Assembly: GCA_002372545.1 (NCBI GenBank)
Contig: DFHD01000070.1
Span: 1 to 22,358, forward strand
From: Lachnospiraceae bacterium UBA3732
GTDB lineage: Bacteria > Bacillota > Clostridia > Lachnospirales > Lachnospiraceae
Length of the DNA: 22,358 nt
Direction of reading: 5' to 3'
Part shown: piece after piece, positions 8,512 through 15,306 of the stretch
Layout: every line of letters starts with the position of its first letter
Numbering within the stretch: position 1 is the first letter of the stretch
Position numbers and translations under genes: made by a program
Notes under the pieces: generated by a model
What the model was told of the DNA's origin: nothing
What the model saw: only the letters and a program-made list of their open reading frames with translations
Database searches by the model: none

Positions 8512-9170
8512 ACGAATTTATACCCCACGCCCCAGACGGTCAGAAGCCGCTTTGCATTTTTCGGGTCATCGCCGAGTTTCTGCCTGAGCCGATTGATGTG
8601 CACATGCAGGGTCTGCAGCTCGGAATCGCTGTCATAGCCCCAGACTGCATTGAAAAGGTAGTCTTTTTTCAGAACCTTGTTTTGATTTTCGATGAGAAGC
8701 TTCAGAAGATCAAACTCCTTGGCGGTCAGTTCGACTGGTTTATTATCGATGGTTGCGGTGCGATTCGCCAGATTCAGGATAACACCGCTGGCCGAGAGGA
8801 TTTCATGCTGATACCGGCGTTTGAAGATGCCGCGGATCTTGGCAATCAGGATATCAATATCGTAAGGCTTTTCGATATAATCGTCCGCGCCCAGCTCAAG
8901 ACCTACGAGCTTATCCTCCTTTTCCGTCCGTGCACTGACGATCAGGATGGGGGTATCCGCCGTTTCCCGAAGCTTGGAGCATACGGCAAAGCCGCTCTGA
9001 TCCGGCAGATTTACATCCAAAACAACGAGCTTCGCGCCGCACTGCTCAAAGAGCTGTACGGCACGTTCGCCCGTTCCCGCGGTGACTACATCGTAGCCCT
9101 CCGCCTGAAGAAAATCTTTTAAGAGTTCGGAAAGTTCAAGGTCATCCTCAACTACCAGTATGTCTGACAT
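8508..9170 (-). CDS. OmpR/PhoB-family response regulator
   Basis: A 220-aa transcription factor. The receiver domain (1-~115) has the acidic pair Asp9/Asp10, phosphoacceptor Asp52 (VVLDVNLP), Ser79 at the switch position and Lys101 (EKPYD). The C-terminal winged helix (~125-220) has the typical ELTAKEFDLLKLL entry and LHVHINRLRQKLGDD recognition region, ending in VWGVGYKFV. The start is ATG with GGGGG about 6 bp upstream. It is translationally coupled to the histidine kinase. The likely targets are the 11-bp-phased repeats at 12656-12710 upstream of the permease, which would make the four genes an autoregulated unit (inference). Confidence 0.93.
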   Translation of the reverse strand: MSDILVVEDDLELSELLKDFLQAEGYDVVTAGTGERAVQLFEQCGAKLVVLDVNLPDQSGFAVCSKLRETADTPILIVSARTEKEDKLVGLELGADDYIEKPYDIDILIAKIRGIFKRRYQHEILSASGVILNLANRTATIDNKPVELTAKEFDLLKLLIENQNKVLKKDYLFNAVWGYDSDSELQTLHVHINRLRQKLGDDPKNAKRLLTVWGVGYKFV

Positions 9171-9197
9171 GTTGTTCCCCCAAAATATTTATGCCGA

Positions 9198-9222
9198 CTC
9201 CTGCCAGATGCATCGGCAGGAG
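9198..9222. other. GC-rich hairpin between the ABC ATPase and response regulator genes
   Basis: CTCCTGCC (9198-9205) and GGCAGGAG (9215-9222) form an 8-bp perfect stem with a 9-nt loop, about 50 bp after the ATPase stop and 28 bp before the regulator start. The minus-strand sequence after the stem is AT-rich but has no clean U-run. It could be a weak terminator or attenuator separating transporter from regulator expression. Confidence 0.45.
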
Positions 9223-9272
9223 CCCGGTTATCTACAGCAATTAAAACACATAGGTGGAACAAATGCAAGTGT

Positions 9273-10043
9273 CTACCACCCTTGCTCCATGAGCCAGTTG
9301 TTGATGGTGTGCTTTCTTTCGCGAAGCTCCGCATCGCCGCCATCGAAACTGCCGAGTTCTATCTCGCCCACGATACCGCCATCCACGATGTAAAGGACTC
9401 TGCTGCATCTTGCGGCTACCTTCGGATCATGTGTAACACACATGATGGTCGTGCCGTCGCGGTTCAGGCTGATCAGCTCGTTCATGACCTCATCGGAGCT
9501 CGAACGGTTCAGCGCACCGGTAGGCTCGTCAGCGAAAAGAATCTTCGGGGAGTTGATCATGCTGCGGCAGATGCATGCCCGCTGCAGCTGACCACCTGAA
9601 ACCTCGTTGATGTCGTTTCCGCCGACCTCATCGATGCCCAGACGATGCATGAGCTGGCGTCCGCGTTCCTCGGTCTTCTTGCGGCTGTCGGTATTCTTCT
9701 TGGATTTCACCGCCGGCAGGATGATGTTGTCCAGGAGGGAAAGATTCTTCATCATATACATCTGCTGAAAGATGAATCCCATCTCATCCAGGCGGATCTT
9801 CGCCATTTTCTTACTCTTCAGCTTCGCAATATCTTCACCGTTGAAGTATACCTCGCCGGCTGTTACCCGGTCCATGCCGGATACACAGTAAAGCAGTGTA
9901 CTCTTGCCGGAACCGGACGGACCCATGATGGCGACCATCTCGCCCTCGTTGATCGTGAGGTCCACGTTCTTCAGGACATTATTCTGTCTCTTGTTTACGA
10001 TATATGTTTTGCAAAGACCTTTTGCTTCCAGAACTACGCTCAT
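9273..10043 (-). CDS. ABC transporter ATPase, MacB/LolD/BceA type
   Basis: A 256-aa ABC ATPase that would energise the adjacent FtsX-type permease. Walker A is GPSGSGKST (41-49), the Q-loop is at Gln93-Gln94, the signature is VSGGQLQR (148-155), Walker B is ILFADEP (168-174) and the switch His is in THD (His205). The AxLDxxSGxE-like segment reads TGALNRSSSDEV, typical of the MacB/LolD class. The ATG at 10043 has a strong CGGAGGA site 8 bp upstream; the frame is open for another 28 codons but without a better start. It lies 193 bp downstream of the permease, an order opposite to most such operons, with a large nested palindrome in the gap. Confidence 0.93.
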   Translation of the reverse strand: MSVVLEAKGLCKTYIVNKRQNNVLKNVDLTINEGEMVAIMGPSGSGKSTLLYCVSGMDRVTAGEVYFNGEDIAKLKSKKMAKIRLDEMGFIFQQMYMMKNLSLLDNIILPAVKSKKNTDSRKKTEERGRQLMHRLGIDEVGGNDINEVSGGQLQRACICRSMINSPKILFADEPTGALNRSSSDEVMNELISLNRDGTTIMCVTHDPKVAARCSRVLYIVDGGIVGEIELGSFDGGDAELRERKHTINNWLMEQGW

Positions 10044-10113
10044 TTTATTATCCTCCGTAATTGAAATTATTTTTCTGATTACCACGGCCTTCTCGGCCGG
10101 ATGGTTTCCCCGC

Positions 10114-10128
10114 ATTGAATGATTCAAT
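10114..10128. promoter_or_regulatory. Perfect 15-bp palindrome upstream of the ABC ATPase
   Basis: ATTGAAT-G-ATTCAAT is a perfect odd-length palindrome about 70 bp upstream of the ATPase ATG. Its size and AT-rich symmetry are compatible with a dimeric regulator site. No regulator can be assigned from sequence, and chance occurrence is possible. Confidence 0.3.
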
Positions 10129-10143
10129 ATTCTTCGATATACA

Positions 10144-10228
10144 GGCAGGTGAATTCTTTTTTATTCAGGGGCAAAATGCTTCGCGAGCAATCGAGCGGAG
10201 CATTTTGCCCTTATTAGAATTAACCTGC
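10144..10228. repeat. Nested inverted repeat (cruciform-like) between permease and ATPase genes
   Basis: Outer arms GGCAGGTGAATTCT (10144-10157) and AGAATTAACCTGCC (10215-10228) pair with one mismatch. Inner arms GGGCAAAATGCTTCGC (10169-10184) and GCGGAGCATTTTGCCC (10195-10210) pair over 16 bp with one G-U or A-C position, around a 10-nt loop. The element starts 8 bp after the permease stop. On the transcribed (minus) strand no U-run follows the inner stem, so plain intrinsic termination is doubtful. An RNA-processing or stability element, or a palindromic mobile repeat, are alternatives. Confidence 0.7.
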
Positions 10229-10236
10229 CGTACGGA

Positions 10237-12609
10237 TCATTCGATACTTGCCGTATCGCTTGCCTTGATCGATTTGCTGTACAGTGCCGTGAAGAAGCTT
10301 CCGAGTGTTGCAACAGCGATCAGGATCAGCGGCATGATCACGAATACTTCGACAACATTTACTGTACACTCAATACTTGTCACATCACCGATCAGGGAGC
10401 ATACCCAGCCCATAACCGCGTTCGAGATGGGCATCAGGACCAAAGAAGCAATGATCACTGCTACGATGGACACGATCACAAACCGGAGCACATGCTGTGC
10501 AATGATGCTGCCATCGGAAACGCCTATAGCCTTCATCAGGGCAATCTCACTCTTCTCTCTGGAGAGGAAGGAGCGTTCCATCAGGATGACGATCATGGCT
10601 GCCACGATGACGGTAATGCCCAGCATCATGAACTTGATCGCATTCAGGGTATCGGACATACCCGTCATGGATTTGATCGTATCCGAAGTGGTGTAAACCT
10701 GTTCACTATTGAATATACCCTGTAACTTTTCAACATAATCATCAATCGTTCTGGCATCCGGATTTCCGTCGAACTTAATCTGAACACCCATACAGCCGGT
10801 TGCTGCGATACCTTCCGGTTTAAAACCGGGATTCGGATAAACAGCGGGTGTCTGGAAACTGGAATAGGTTCCTGTGATGATGAAATCGTAGGTTCTCGTA
10901 TCCGTTTTCATGGTTACGGTATCACCGATCTCGGCATCCAGATCCTTCAGCACCTTCGGGGTAACCGCAATTTCGTCGTCCTTTTCCGGCAGACGGCCAT
11001 CCATTACCTTCGGTGTGTAGGTAAGATGTCCTTCCACACTTGTAACATATATAGACTTTTCTGTACCGCCGTTCTTCATCGTACACTGGGACATAAGCGT
11101 AATGGCACATTTTCCGGGCATACCGTTATCGGCAAGAGTTTTTTCTACTCCGGAAAGGGTTTCTTCGGAATCTCCATCGAGAAGGACATCCATAATGAGC
11201 TCCGTATCTCCGATCGTTACGTCACTTTCGGCCATCCCGAAGGCCCAGGTGATCTTATCACTCTTCAGTGTCTCGGCGAAATTACTCATGAGCGTCATGA
11301 TCAGAAGCGAAAGCGCAAAGATCACAGCGATCAGGGAAAATCTCTTTTTCGCACTTGTTACATCATTCATAGCAAGGAAGCCTGTGGTCGGAAGCTTGGA
11401 GCGTCCCAGCTTCATGAGGCTCTTCTTGCCGAAGCGTTCGCCGGTCTGTCCGTTCCGAACGGCATCGATTGGAGAAAGCTTTCTGACTTTTCTGGTGCAG
11501 AGGTAGCAGAACAGAAGGATGATCAGGATTACAAATATGGTACTGATGAAGCCTGTCGTATTACCGGCTTTATTTCCTAATACAATGTTCTTGTTGATGG
11601 TCTTCAGCATACCCTTGCTTAAAGGAATGGAGCAAAGGAAGCCGATCAGGGAGGCCACAATGGAGATGGCCAGATATTTTACAACATAGAGGCGGCGGAT
11701 GCTGCCGTTGTCGATACCGACGGCTTTCATGACGCCGATCTCACGAAACTCTTCGCTGATCGTAAAGCTGATGGTGAAGCGGAGCATAACGAATGCGGTG
11801 ATCATCAGAAGGATGCAGATGGCCATCATGATGTATGCTGCAAGCATATCGTAGAGATAATATGTCCGGAACATATCTTGTTCGTAATAGTATGCATCCG
11901 GATTATCCGCATCATCGATCAGATCGGTAACTGCTTTCACATCGCTTGTGTGAATAGCATAGGTGGTAAGTTTGTCTTCCCCAAAGCGTTCGAGGACTTT
12001 CTGGATTTTCGAATCCTGCAGAACCTTTTCATAATCCTCGCGGTTCATGATGACGTAAGGATTGGCAAATTTATCTGTGCTGATATCGGCACCCTTCAAG
12101 CGGCCGTCATAGATGAAAGTAATCTGCACATCATCCAGGGAGAGAACAACCTCATCCCCCACCTTGATGTCGGTATTCTGGGTAAAAACAGAGGAAGCAT
12201 AGAAGTGACCCGGCTCAACCGATTCGATCACATGATTATCACTATCGAAGAACTTGATGTACATGTTATCGCTCGGGATGATGACCGTCGGGTTTACGAA
12301 GTTCGTCAGCACTTTGCCGTTAAACTGCCAATCTTTCGGGCTCGGCGTTGCGGTGGCCTCCATCTTTTCCATCTTCGTGATGCCGGGAAGATTCCGGATC
12401 TCACTTTCCAGGTCACTGTCATTCGGGAGCGTTACCTGGACATCGTACATATCGGATACTTCAAAGAAGTGATCAATGCCGCCGTTTACGGCAATGATGT
12501 TGTTGACACCGGCAGACGCGAACATCGAACACATGATGATGAACAGGAACAAGATGACGTTCATGGTCTTTTTCCGTGTCAGGTCTTTTTTCAGGATTCT
12601 GAGAAACAT
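10237..12609 (-). CDS. Large FtsX/MacB-type ABC permease with duplicated FtsX domains
   Basis: A 790-aa membrane protein with about eight predicted TM helices: ~17-39, 256-278, 308-330, 353-371, 423-443, 657-677, 707-735 and 752-776. These make two four-helix units, each starting with an N-terminal helix, a large extracytoplasmic loop (~40-255 and ~444-656) and a three-helix FtsX core. Coupling motifs EEFREIGVMKAVGI (286-299) and REKSEIALMKAIGV (684-697) repeat at equivalent places, showing internal duplication. Such permeases pair with MacB/LolD-like ATPases in lipoprotein transport, peptide efflux or antimicrobial-peptide resistance; the substrate here is unknown. ATG at 12609 is preceded by CGGAGG. 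It is the promoter-proximal gene of the permease-ATPase-regulator-kinase unit. Confidence 0.9.
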   Translation of the reverse strand: MFLRILKKDLTRKKTMNVILFLFIIMCSMFASAGVNNIIAVNGGIDHFFEVSDMYDVQVTLPNDSDLESEIRNLPGITKMEKMEATATPSPKDWQFNGKVLTNFVNPTVIIPSDNMYIKFFDSDNHVIESVEPGHFYASSVFTQNTDIKVGDEVVLSLDDVQITFIYDGRLKGADISTDKFANPYVIMNREDYEKVLQDSKIQKVLERFGEDKLTTYAIHTSDVKAVTDLIDDADNPDAYYYEQDMFRTYYLYDMLAAYIMMAICILLMITAFVMLRFTISFTISEEFREIGVMKAVGIDNGSIRRLYVVKYLAISIVASLIGFLCSIPLSKGMLKTINKNIVLGNKAGNTTGFISTIFVILIILLFCYLCTRKVRKLSPIDAVRNGQTGERFGKKSLMKLGRSKLPTTGFLAMNDVTSAKKRFSLIAVIFALSLLIMTLMSNFAETLKSDKITWAFGMAESDVTIGDTELIMDVLLDGDSEETLSGVEKTLADNGMPGKCAITLMSQCTMKNGGTEKSIYVTSVEGHLTYTPKVMDGRLPEKDDEIAVTPKVLKDLDAEIGDTVTMKTDTRTYDFIITGTYSSFQTPAVYPNPGFKPEGIAATGCMGVQIKFDGNPDARTIDDYVEKLQGIFNSEQVYTTSDTIKSMTGMSDTLNAIKFMMLGITVIVAAMIVILMERSFLSREKSEIALMKAIGVSDGSIIAQHVLRFVIVSIVAVIIASLVLMPISNAVMGWVCSLIGDVTSIECTVNVVEVFVIMPLILIAVATLGSFFTALYSKSIKASDTASIE

Positions 12610-12644
12610 GAGCCTTTTTCCTCCGTGGCATTTTTGATGATACG

Positions 12645-12710
12645 ACTATACTACGATAATTCTAAACTAATCTTTAACTCTGCATTAGAGAATTATTAAA
12701 ACTTTCTTAA
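12645..12710 (-). promoter_or_regulatory. Probable response-regulator operator and promoter of the permease operon
   Basis: Read on the minus strand, five consecutive 11-bp units begin with TTAA, TTAA, CTAA, TTAA and TTTA (12710, 12699, 12688, 12677, 12666). An 11-bp step of direct repeats is typical of OmpR-family binding. A -10-like TATAGT follows at 12650-12645 with no good -35, as expected for an activated promoter. The operator role is inferred from phasing and from the regulator encoded in the same unit. Confidence 0.5.
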
Positions 12711-12726
12711 GTTGGGATTTCCGAAT

Positions 12727-12764
12727 AAAAAGGACGAAACAGAACCGGTCTGTCTCGTCCTTTT
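12727..12764 (-). terminator. Intrinsic terminator of the P-loop ATPase gene
   Basis: Arms AAAAGGACGA (12727-12736) and TCGTCCTTTT (12755-12764) plus an inner ACAGA/TCTGT pair make a ~15-bp stem with one mismatch and a short loop. On the minus strand it is followed by a T-rich run (TTTTTATT). It lies 24 bp after the stop of the gene at 12789 and insulates the permease operon. Confidence 0.85.
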
Positions 12765-12788
12765 CCATTATAAACCGGAAAAGTTATT

Positions 12789-13826
12789 TTATTCAACATA
12801 GTTTTCCCTGATATACTCATCAAAAAGCGGCAAGATCAGTGAAACATTGCCCCGGGTCTTTCCATCCAGAAGTCCTTTCCGGATCAGTCTCTGACGGTAT
12901 GGATTCCACTCATTTGTCGTGAGTCCCAACGTGTCACGAACATCCACTATGGCCGATGAATTCGTTTTGGCAATTCCATAAAGAATTCGCTTATCCTTGG
13001 CAGAAAGCTCAGACCAGATTTTGTCATAGATGTACTCATCCAGATACTGCCTGTAATCATCTCGGGCCGCCCGGAAATCTCCTCCACGCTCCCATGTCAG
13101 ATATCCCAGCAGCTGAAATGCAAAGGAATAGCCGCAAGTCAGATGTGCCATTTCCAAAGAAGCATCTTCATCCAATTGAAAATGCGCACGATAGTTCCGG
13201 GCAACCGCTCCGATGTTGAGTGGCATCATTTCCATTTTGGGTGCACGATACAGAAATGTAAGGTTTTTTTCATCCTGCAGTTCGCTGATATTTTCATATA
13301 AACCCGTCATCAGAAGAAACAGGGGGGCACCCTTACGCAAAAGAATCTGATATGCCGCGGCAAATTCACGAACCCACGGTGTATTCGTCACCTCATCAAC
13401 GGTAACCAAAACGCGTTTACCGTTTTCCTTCAGGCTCTCCAGCATCTTCTCAAGCGCCATTTCGATGTCTGTGATCGGCGAAACCCCACTGATTTCCACA
13501 CCAAAACCAAAGAAAGACAGATTGATTTTTGCCTTTCGAAAGATTTTTGTAAAGGTATCAACACTGCTGAGCTTGGATGCCAGCTGGCTGAGCATATCCT
13601 TCTGTGGATTCAGCTCGACCGCAATCCAGTCCTTTCGGTCTCCCAGTTTTCTGTTTATATCAGATAAAAATACTGTTTTTCCGGAGCCTCTGACACCTGT
13701 GATCATATATAAATACTGGCTTGGCTTCTCCGCGGTAAACATATCGATCACCTTCGATTCCTGAATCACTCGCGATATCATTTGTGCCGGCTCCATGCCA
13801 AATGTCAAAGTATAAGGATTATTCAT
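12789..13826 (-). CDS. Stand-alone P-loop ATPase with C-terminal winged-helix-like region (ORC/STAND-like AAA)
   Basis: A 345-aa ATPase of the archaeal-type/AAA_16-like group. Walker A is GVRGSGKT (44-51) and Walker B is RVLVTVDEV (138-146, Asp144-Glu145). A sensor-1-like position follows FLLMTGLYEN (170-179). A helical lid follows (~205-265), then residues ~270-345 (SAKDKRILYGIAK ... YRQRLIRKGLL) resemble a winged helix ending in a beta wing. The ATG at 13826 has AAAGGG 8 bp upstream; the frame extends 15 codons further, into the repeat array, which I reject as coding. The gene is monocistronic, with its own terminator and a promoter embedded in a 10-bp-phased TTTACTGT array. The winged helix may bind that array (inference). 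Biological role unknown. Confidence 0.85.
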   Translation of the reverse strand: MNNPYTLTFGMEPAQMISRVIQESKVIDMFTAEKPSQYLYMITGVRGSGKTVFLSDINRKLGDRKDWIAVELNPQKDMLSQLASKLSSVDTFTKIFRKAKINLSFFGFGVEISGVSPITDIEMALEKMLESLKENGKRVLVTVDEVTNTPWVREFAAAYQILLRKGAPLFLLMTGLYENISELQDEKNLTFLYRAPKMEMMPLNIGAVARNYRAHFQLDEDASLEMAHLTCGYSFAFQLLGYLTWERGGDFRAARDDYRQYLDEYIYDKIWSELSAKDKRILYGIAKTNSSAIVDVRDTLGLTTNEWNPYRQRLIRKGLLDGKTRGNVSLILPLFDEYIRENYVE

Positions 13827-13844
13827 CTTCCGTTCCCTTTCTGT

Positions 13845-13942
13845 TTTACTGTCCTTTACTGTTCGTGTCAAAGTTTTACTATTATTTACTGTTCAATAAT
13901 TTCCTTTACTGTTTATGCATTTATTTTACTGTCCTTTACTGT
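13845..13942. repeat. Array of seven TTTACTGT octamers in exact 10-bp register
   Basis: TTTACTGT starts at 13845, 13855, 13885, 13905, 13925 and 13935, plus a variant TTTACTAT at 13875. Every start falls on the same 10-bp register over 98 bp, with empty slots at 13865, 13895 and 13915. Read towards the ATPase gene the motif is ACAGTAAA. The array begins 18 bp upstream of that gene's ATG and covers its predicted promoter. Such helical phasing places all sites on one face of the DNA. Confidence 0.95.
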
Positions 13943-13951
13943 TAAAGTCAA
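13923..13951 (-). promoter_or_regulatory. Sigma-A promoter of the P-loop ATPase gene
   Basis: On the minus strand, TTGACT (13951-13946), a 17-bp spacer and TAAAAT (13928-13923) predict a start near 13916 and a ~90-nt leader. The two distal octamers occupy the spacer and -10, and five more lie in the transcribed leader, so protein bound to the array should block transcription. Confidence 0.7.
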
Positions 13952-13971
13952 TACAGCATTTGAAAATAACG

Positions 13972-14000
13972 AACCATTTGACAATCTCTGTCGAATGGTT
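13972..14000. promoter_or_regulatory. Palindromic operator-like element over the thiM promoter
   Basis: Arms AACCATTTGACA (13972-13983) and TGTCGAATGGTT (13989-14000) are a 12-bp inverted repeat with one mismatch and a 5-bp centre. They cover the -35 and spacer of the thiM promoter and end at the -10. Because this lies upstream of the predicted start it would act as DNA, not RNA, and is a candidate repressor site. No regulator is identified. Confidence 0.55.
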
Positions 14001-14005
14001 ATAAT
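13978..14005 (+). promoter_or_regulatory. Sigma-A promoter of the thiamine unit
   Basis: TTGACA (13978-13983), a 16-bp spacer and TATAAT (14000-14005) give a near-consensus promoter starting about 14012, just upstream of the TPP riboswitch. A second TATAAT at 14021 lacks a -35. Confidence 0.8.
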
Positions 14006-14033
14006 GGTGTCAATACTATTTATAATCATCATA

Positions 14034-14122
14034 TCGAACGGGAGTCGGGAAGTGAACCGGCTGAGAGGAGGCGTACTTCGCCTCGACCGCACCTGATTTG
14101 GGTCATGCCAACGTAGGGAAAA
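14034..14122 (+). ncRNA. TPP riboswitch (THI element) upstream of thiM
   Basis: The two conserved aptamer blocks are present: CTGAGAGG (14061-14068), and ACCTGATTTGGGTCATGCC (14091-14109) followed by ACGTAGGGAA. GTCGG (14044-14048) pairs with CCGGC just before the first block, and an extra stem GAGGCG-tactt-CGCCTC lies between the blocks. It binds thiamine pyrophosphate and should repress thiM-thiD when TPP is abundant, acting through the terminator that follows. Exact ends are approximate. Confidence 0.93.
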
Positions 14123-14148
14123 AGCCGGATACTGATTCGGAAGCATTC

Positions 14149-14174
14149 AAAGCACGGGGCGCCCGTGCTTTTTC
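14149..14174 (+). terminator. Expression-platform terminator of the TPP riboswitch
   Basis: AAAGCACGGG (14149-14158), loop GCG, CCCGTGCTTT (14162-14171), followed by Ts, is a perfect 10-bp intrinsic terminator 27 nt after the aptamer. It is well placed to stop transcription before thiM when TPP is bound. Confidence 0.9.
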
Positions 14175-14284
14175 TTATGAAGCCGGCAAAAACTCATAAA
14201 TCATTGTGCATACACAAACCCTGCGGCGAGGCTTTCCCGCGATGATTTCCGGAATACAGCAGCGTTAATTAAGGAGGATGAATC

Positions 14285-15106
14285 ATGTTCAAAAAATGTC
14301 TCGAAAATGTAAGAAACACGGTGCCGCTGGTGCACTGCATCACCAATTATGTCACGGTGAACGATGTTGCAAATGTGCTTCTCGCCTGTGGCGGCAGCCC
14401 CATCATGTCGGATGAACCGGAGGATGTGACCGATATCACTTCCATCTGCGGCGGGCTCGACATCAACATCGGTACGCTGAACAAGCGCACCATCGAAGCC
14501 ATGAAGATTGCCGGAAAACAGGCCAATTCGCTGGGACATCCGGTCCTGCTGGATCCCGTTGGCGCCGGCGCATCCGCCCTCCGCACCAATACGGCAAATG
14601 ACCTGATCCGTGATGTAAAGTTCGCCTGCATCCGCGGCAATATTTCAGAGATCAAAACCGTGGCAAACGGCAGCGGTACCACCCGGGGCGTAGACGCCGA
14701 TGTGGCGGATACCGTAACAGAAGATACGTTAGATAAAGCCGTTCAATTTGTGAAGACTCTGGCCGGCCGGCTGGATACCATCATTGCGGTGACCGGCGCC
14801 ATTGATCTCGTTGCGGATAAAGACAAGTGCTATGTCATCCGGAACGGCCGTCCGGAGATGGGCAAGATCACAGGCACCGGCTGCCAGCTTTCCGCTGTCA
14901 TGACCGCTTATCTTACCGCCAACCCGGATAACCAGCTGGAGGCCGCTGCTGCGGCTGTCGCACTCATGGGCGCAGCCGGTGAAATTGCCTATGGGCAGCT
15001 CACCGAAACGGAAGGAAACGCAACCTACCGGAACCGGATCATCGATACGATCTACAGGATGGACGGGGAAACGCTGGAGAAATCCGCCAAGGTGGAGATT
15101 TGTTAG
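14285..15106 (+). CDS. thiM: Hydroxyethylthiazole kinase ThiM
   Basis: Phosphorylates 4-methyl-5-(2-hydroxyethyl)thiazole for thiamine salvage. The 273-aa length is normal. Family landmarks are LVHCITNYVTVNDVANVLLA (15-34), GGSPIM (36-41), LDPVGAGAS (89-97), IRGNISEI (116-123) and ITGTGCQLSA (195-204), with Cys200 and Gly-Thr-Gly at the anion hole. AAGGAGG lies 8 bp before the ATG. It is controlled by the upstream TPP riboswitch and probably co-transcribed with thiD, from which it is separated by 200 bp holding an IS200/IS605-like end. Confidence 0.97.
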   Translation: MFKKCLENVRNTVPLVHCITNYVTVNDVANVLLACGGSPIMSDEPEDVTDITSICGGLDINIGTLNKRTIEAMKIAGKQANSLGHPVLLDPVGAGASALRTNTANDLIRDVKFACIRGNISEIKTVANGSGTTRGVDADVADTVTEDTLDKAVQFVKTLAGRLDTIIAVTGAIDLVADKDKCYVIRNGRPEMGKITGTGCQLSAVMTAYLTANPDNQLEAAAAAVALMGAAGEIAYGQLTETEGNATYRNRIIDTIYRMDGETLEKSAKVEIC

Positions 15107-15203
15107 CTCCAATTTCTGACTAATTTGCCGGAAACCGTGGACCAGGCAGTAGATATAAAACTAATTGACTAATGAAAGCGTTATACACGATTGAACTTGA
15201 TAC

Positions 15204-15240
15204 GACGCTTGACCCCTCTGCTTTAGCTGAGGGGAGTGTC
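15204..15240 (+). mobile_element. IS200/IS605-like right-end hairpin remnant between thiM and thiD
   Basis: Stem CCCCTC-T-GCT-TT-AGC-T-GAGGGG (15213-15234) carries a TTTAG-type apex and is followed directly by AGTGTCA. That AGTGTC (15235-15240) pairs back with GACGCT (15204-15209). The pattern of a GC-rich imperfect hairpin with a TTTAG loop followed by AGTGTCA resembles the right ends of IS200/IS605 elements, which also form the 3' end of TnpB omega RNAs. No transposase or TnpB gene is present. A 21-codon stop-bounded stretch just upstream (15107-15169) could be a decayed tail of one, but this is not demonstrated. Confidence 0.4.
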
Positions 15241-15306
15241 ATAAGAGACTCACAAACTAAAAAAACAAACCAGGAATACGAAGTAATACAATAAAAGGAG
15301 GCATTC

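Noticed and set aside
9152..9393. Small open frames on both strands across the gap between ABC ATPase and regulator
   Set aside because: They overlap real genes or the hairpin, have no ribosome site and show no conserved features.
13843..13871. A second minus-strand promoter, TTGACA-N17-TAAAAC, inside the phased array
   Set aside because: Its start would fall at about 13836, on top of the ribosome binding site, giving an almost leaderless message. The distal promoter at 13923-13951 is better placed. The match arises partly from the octamers themselves.
12789..13871. Longer start for the P-loop ATPase, 15 codons upstream of 13826
   Set aside because: The extension is encoded by the TTTACTGT repeats and has no ribosome site, whereas the ATG at 13826 has AAAGGG at good spacing.
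13845..13942. CRISPR array or plasmid-type replication iterons
   Set aside because: The unit is 8-10 bp with no unique spacers of constant length. No cas, rep or partition gene is nearby, and the locus is chromosomal between metabolic genes.
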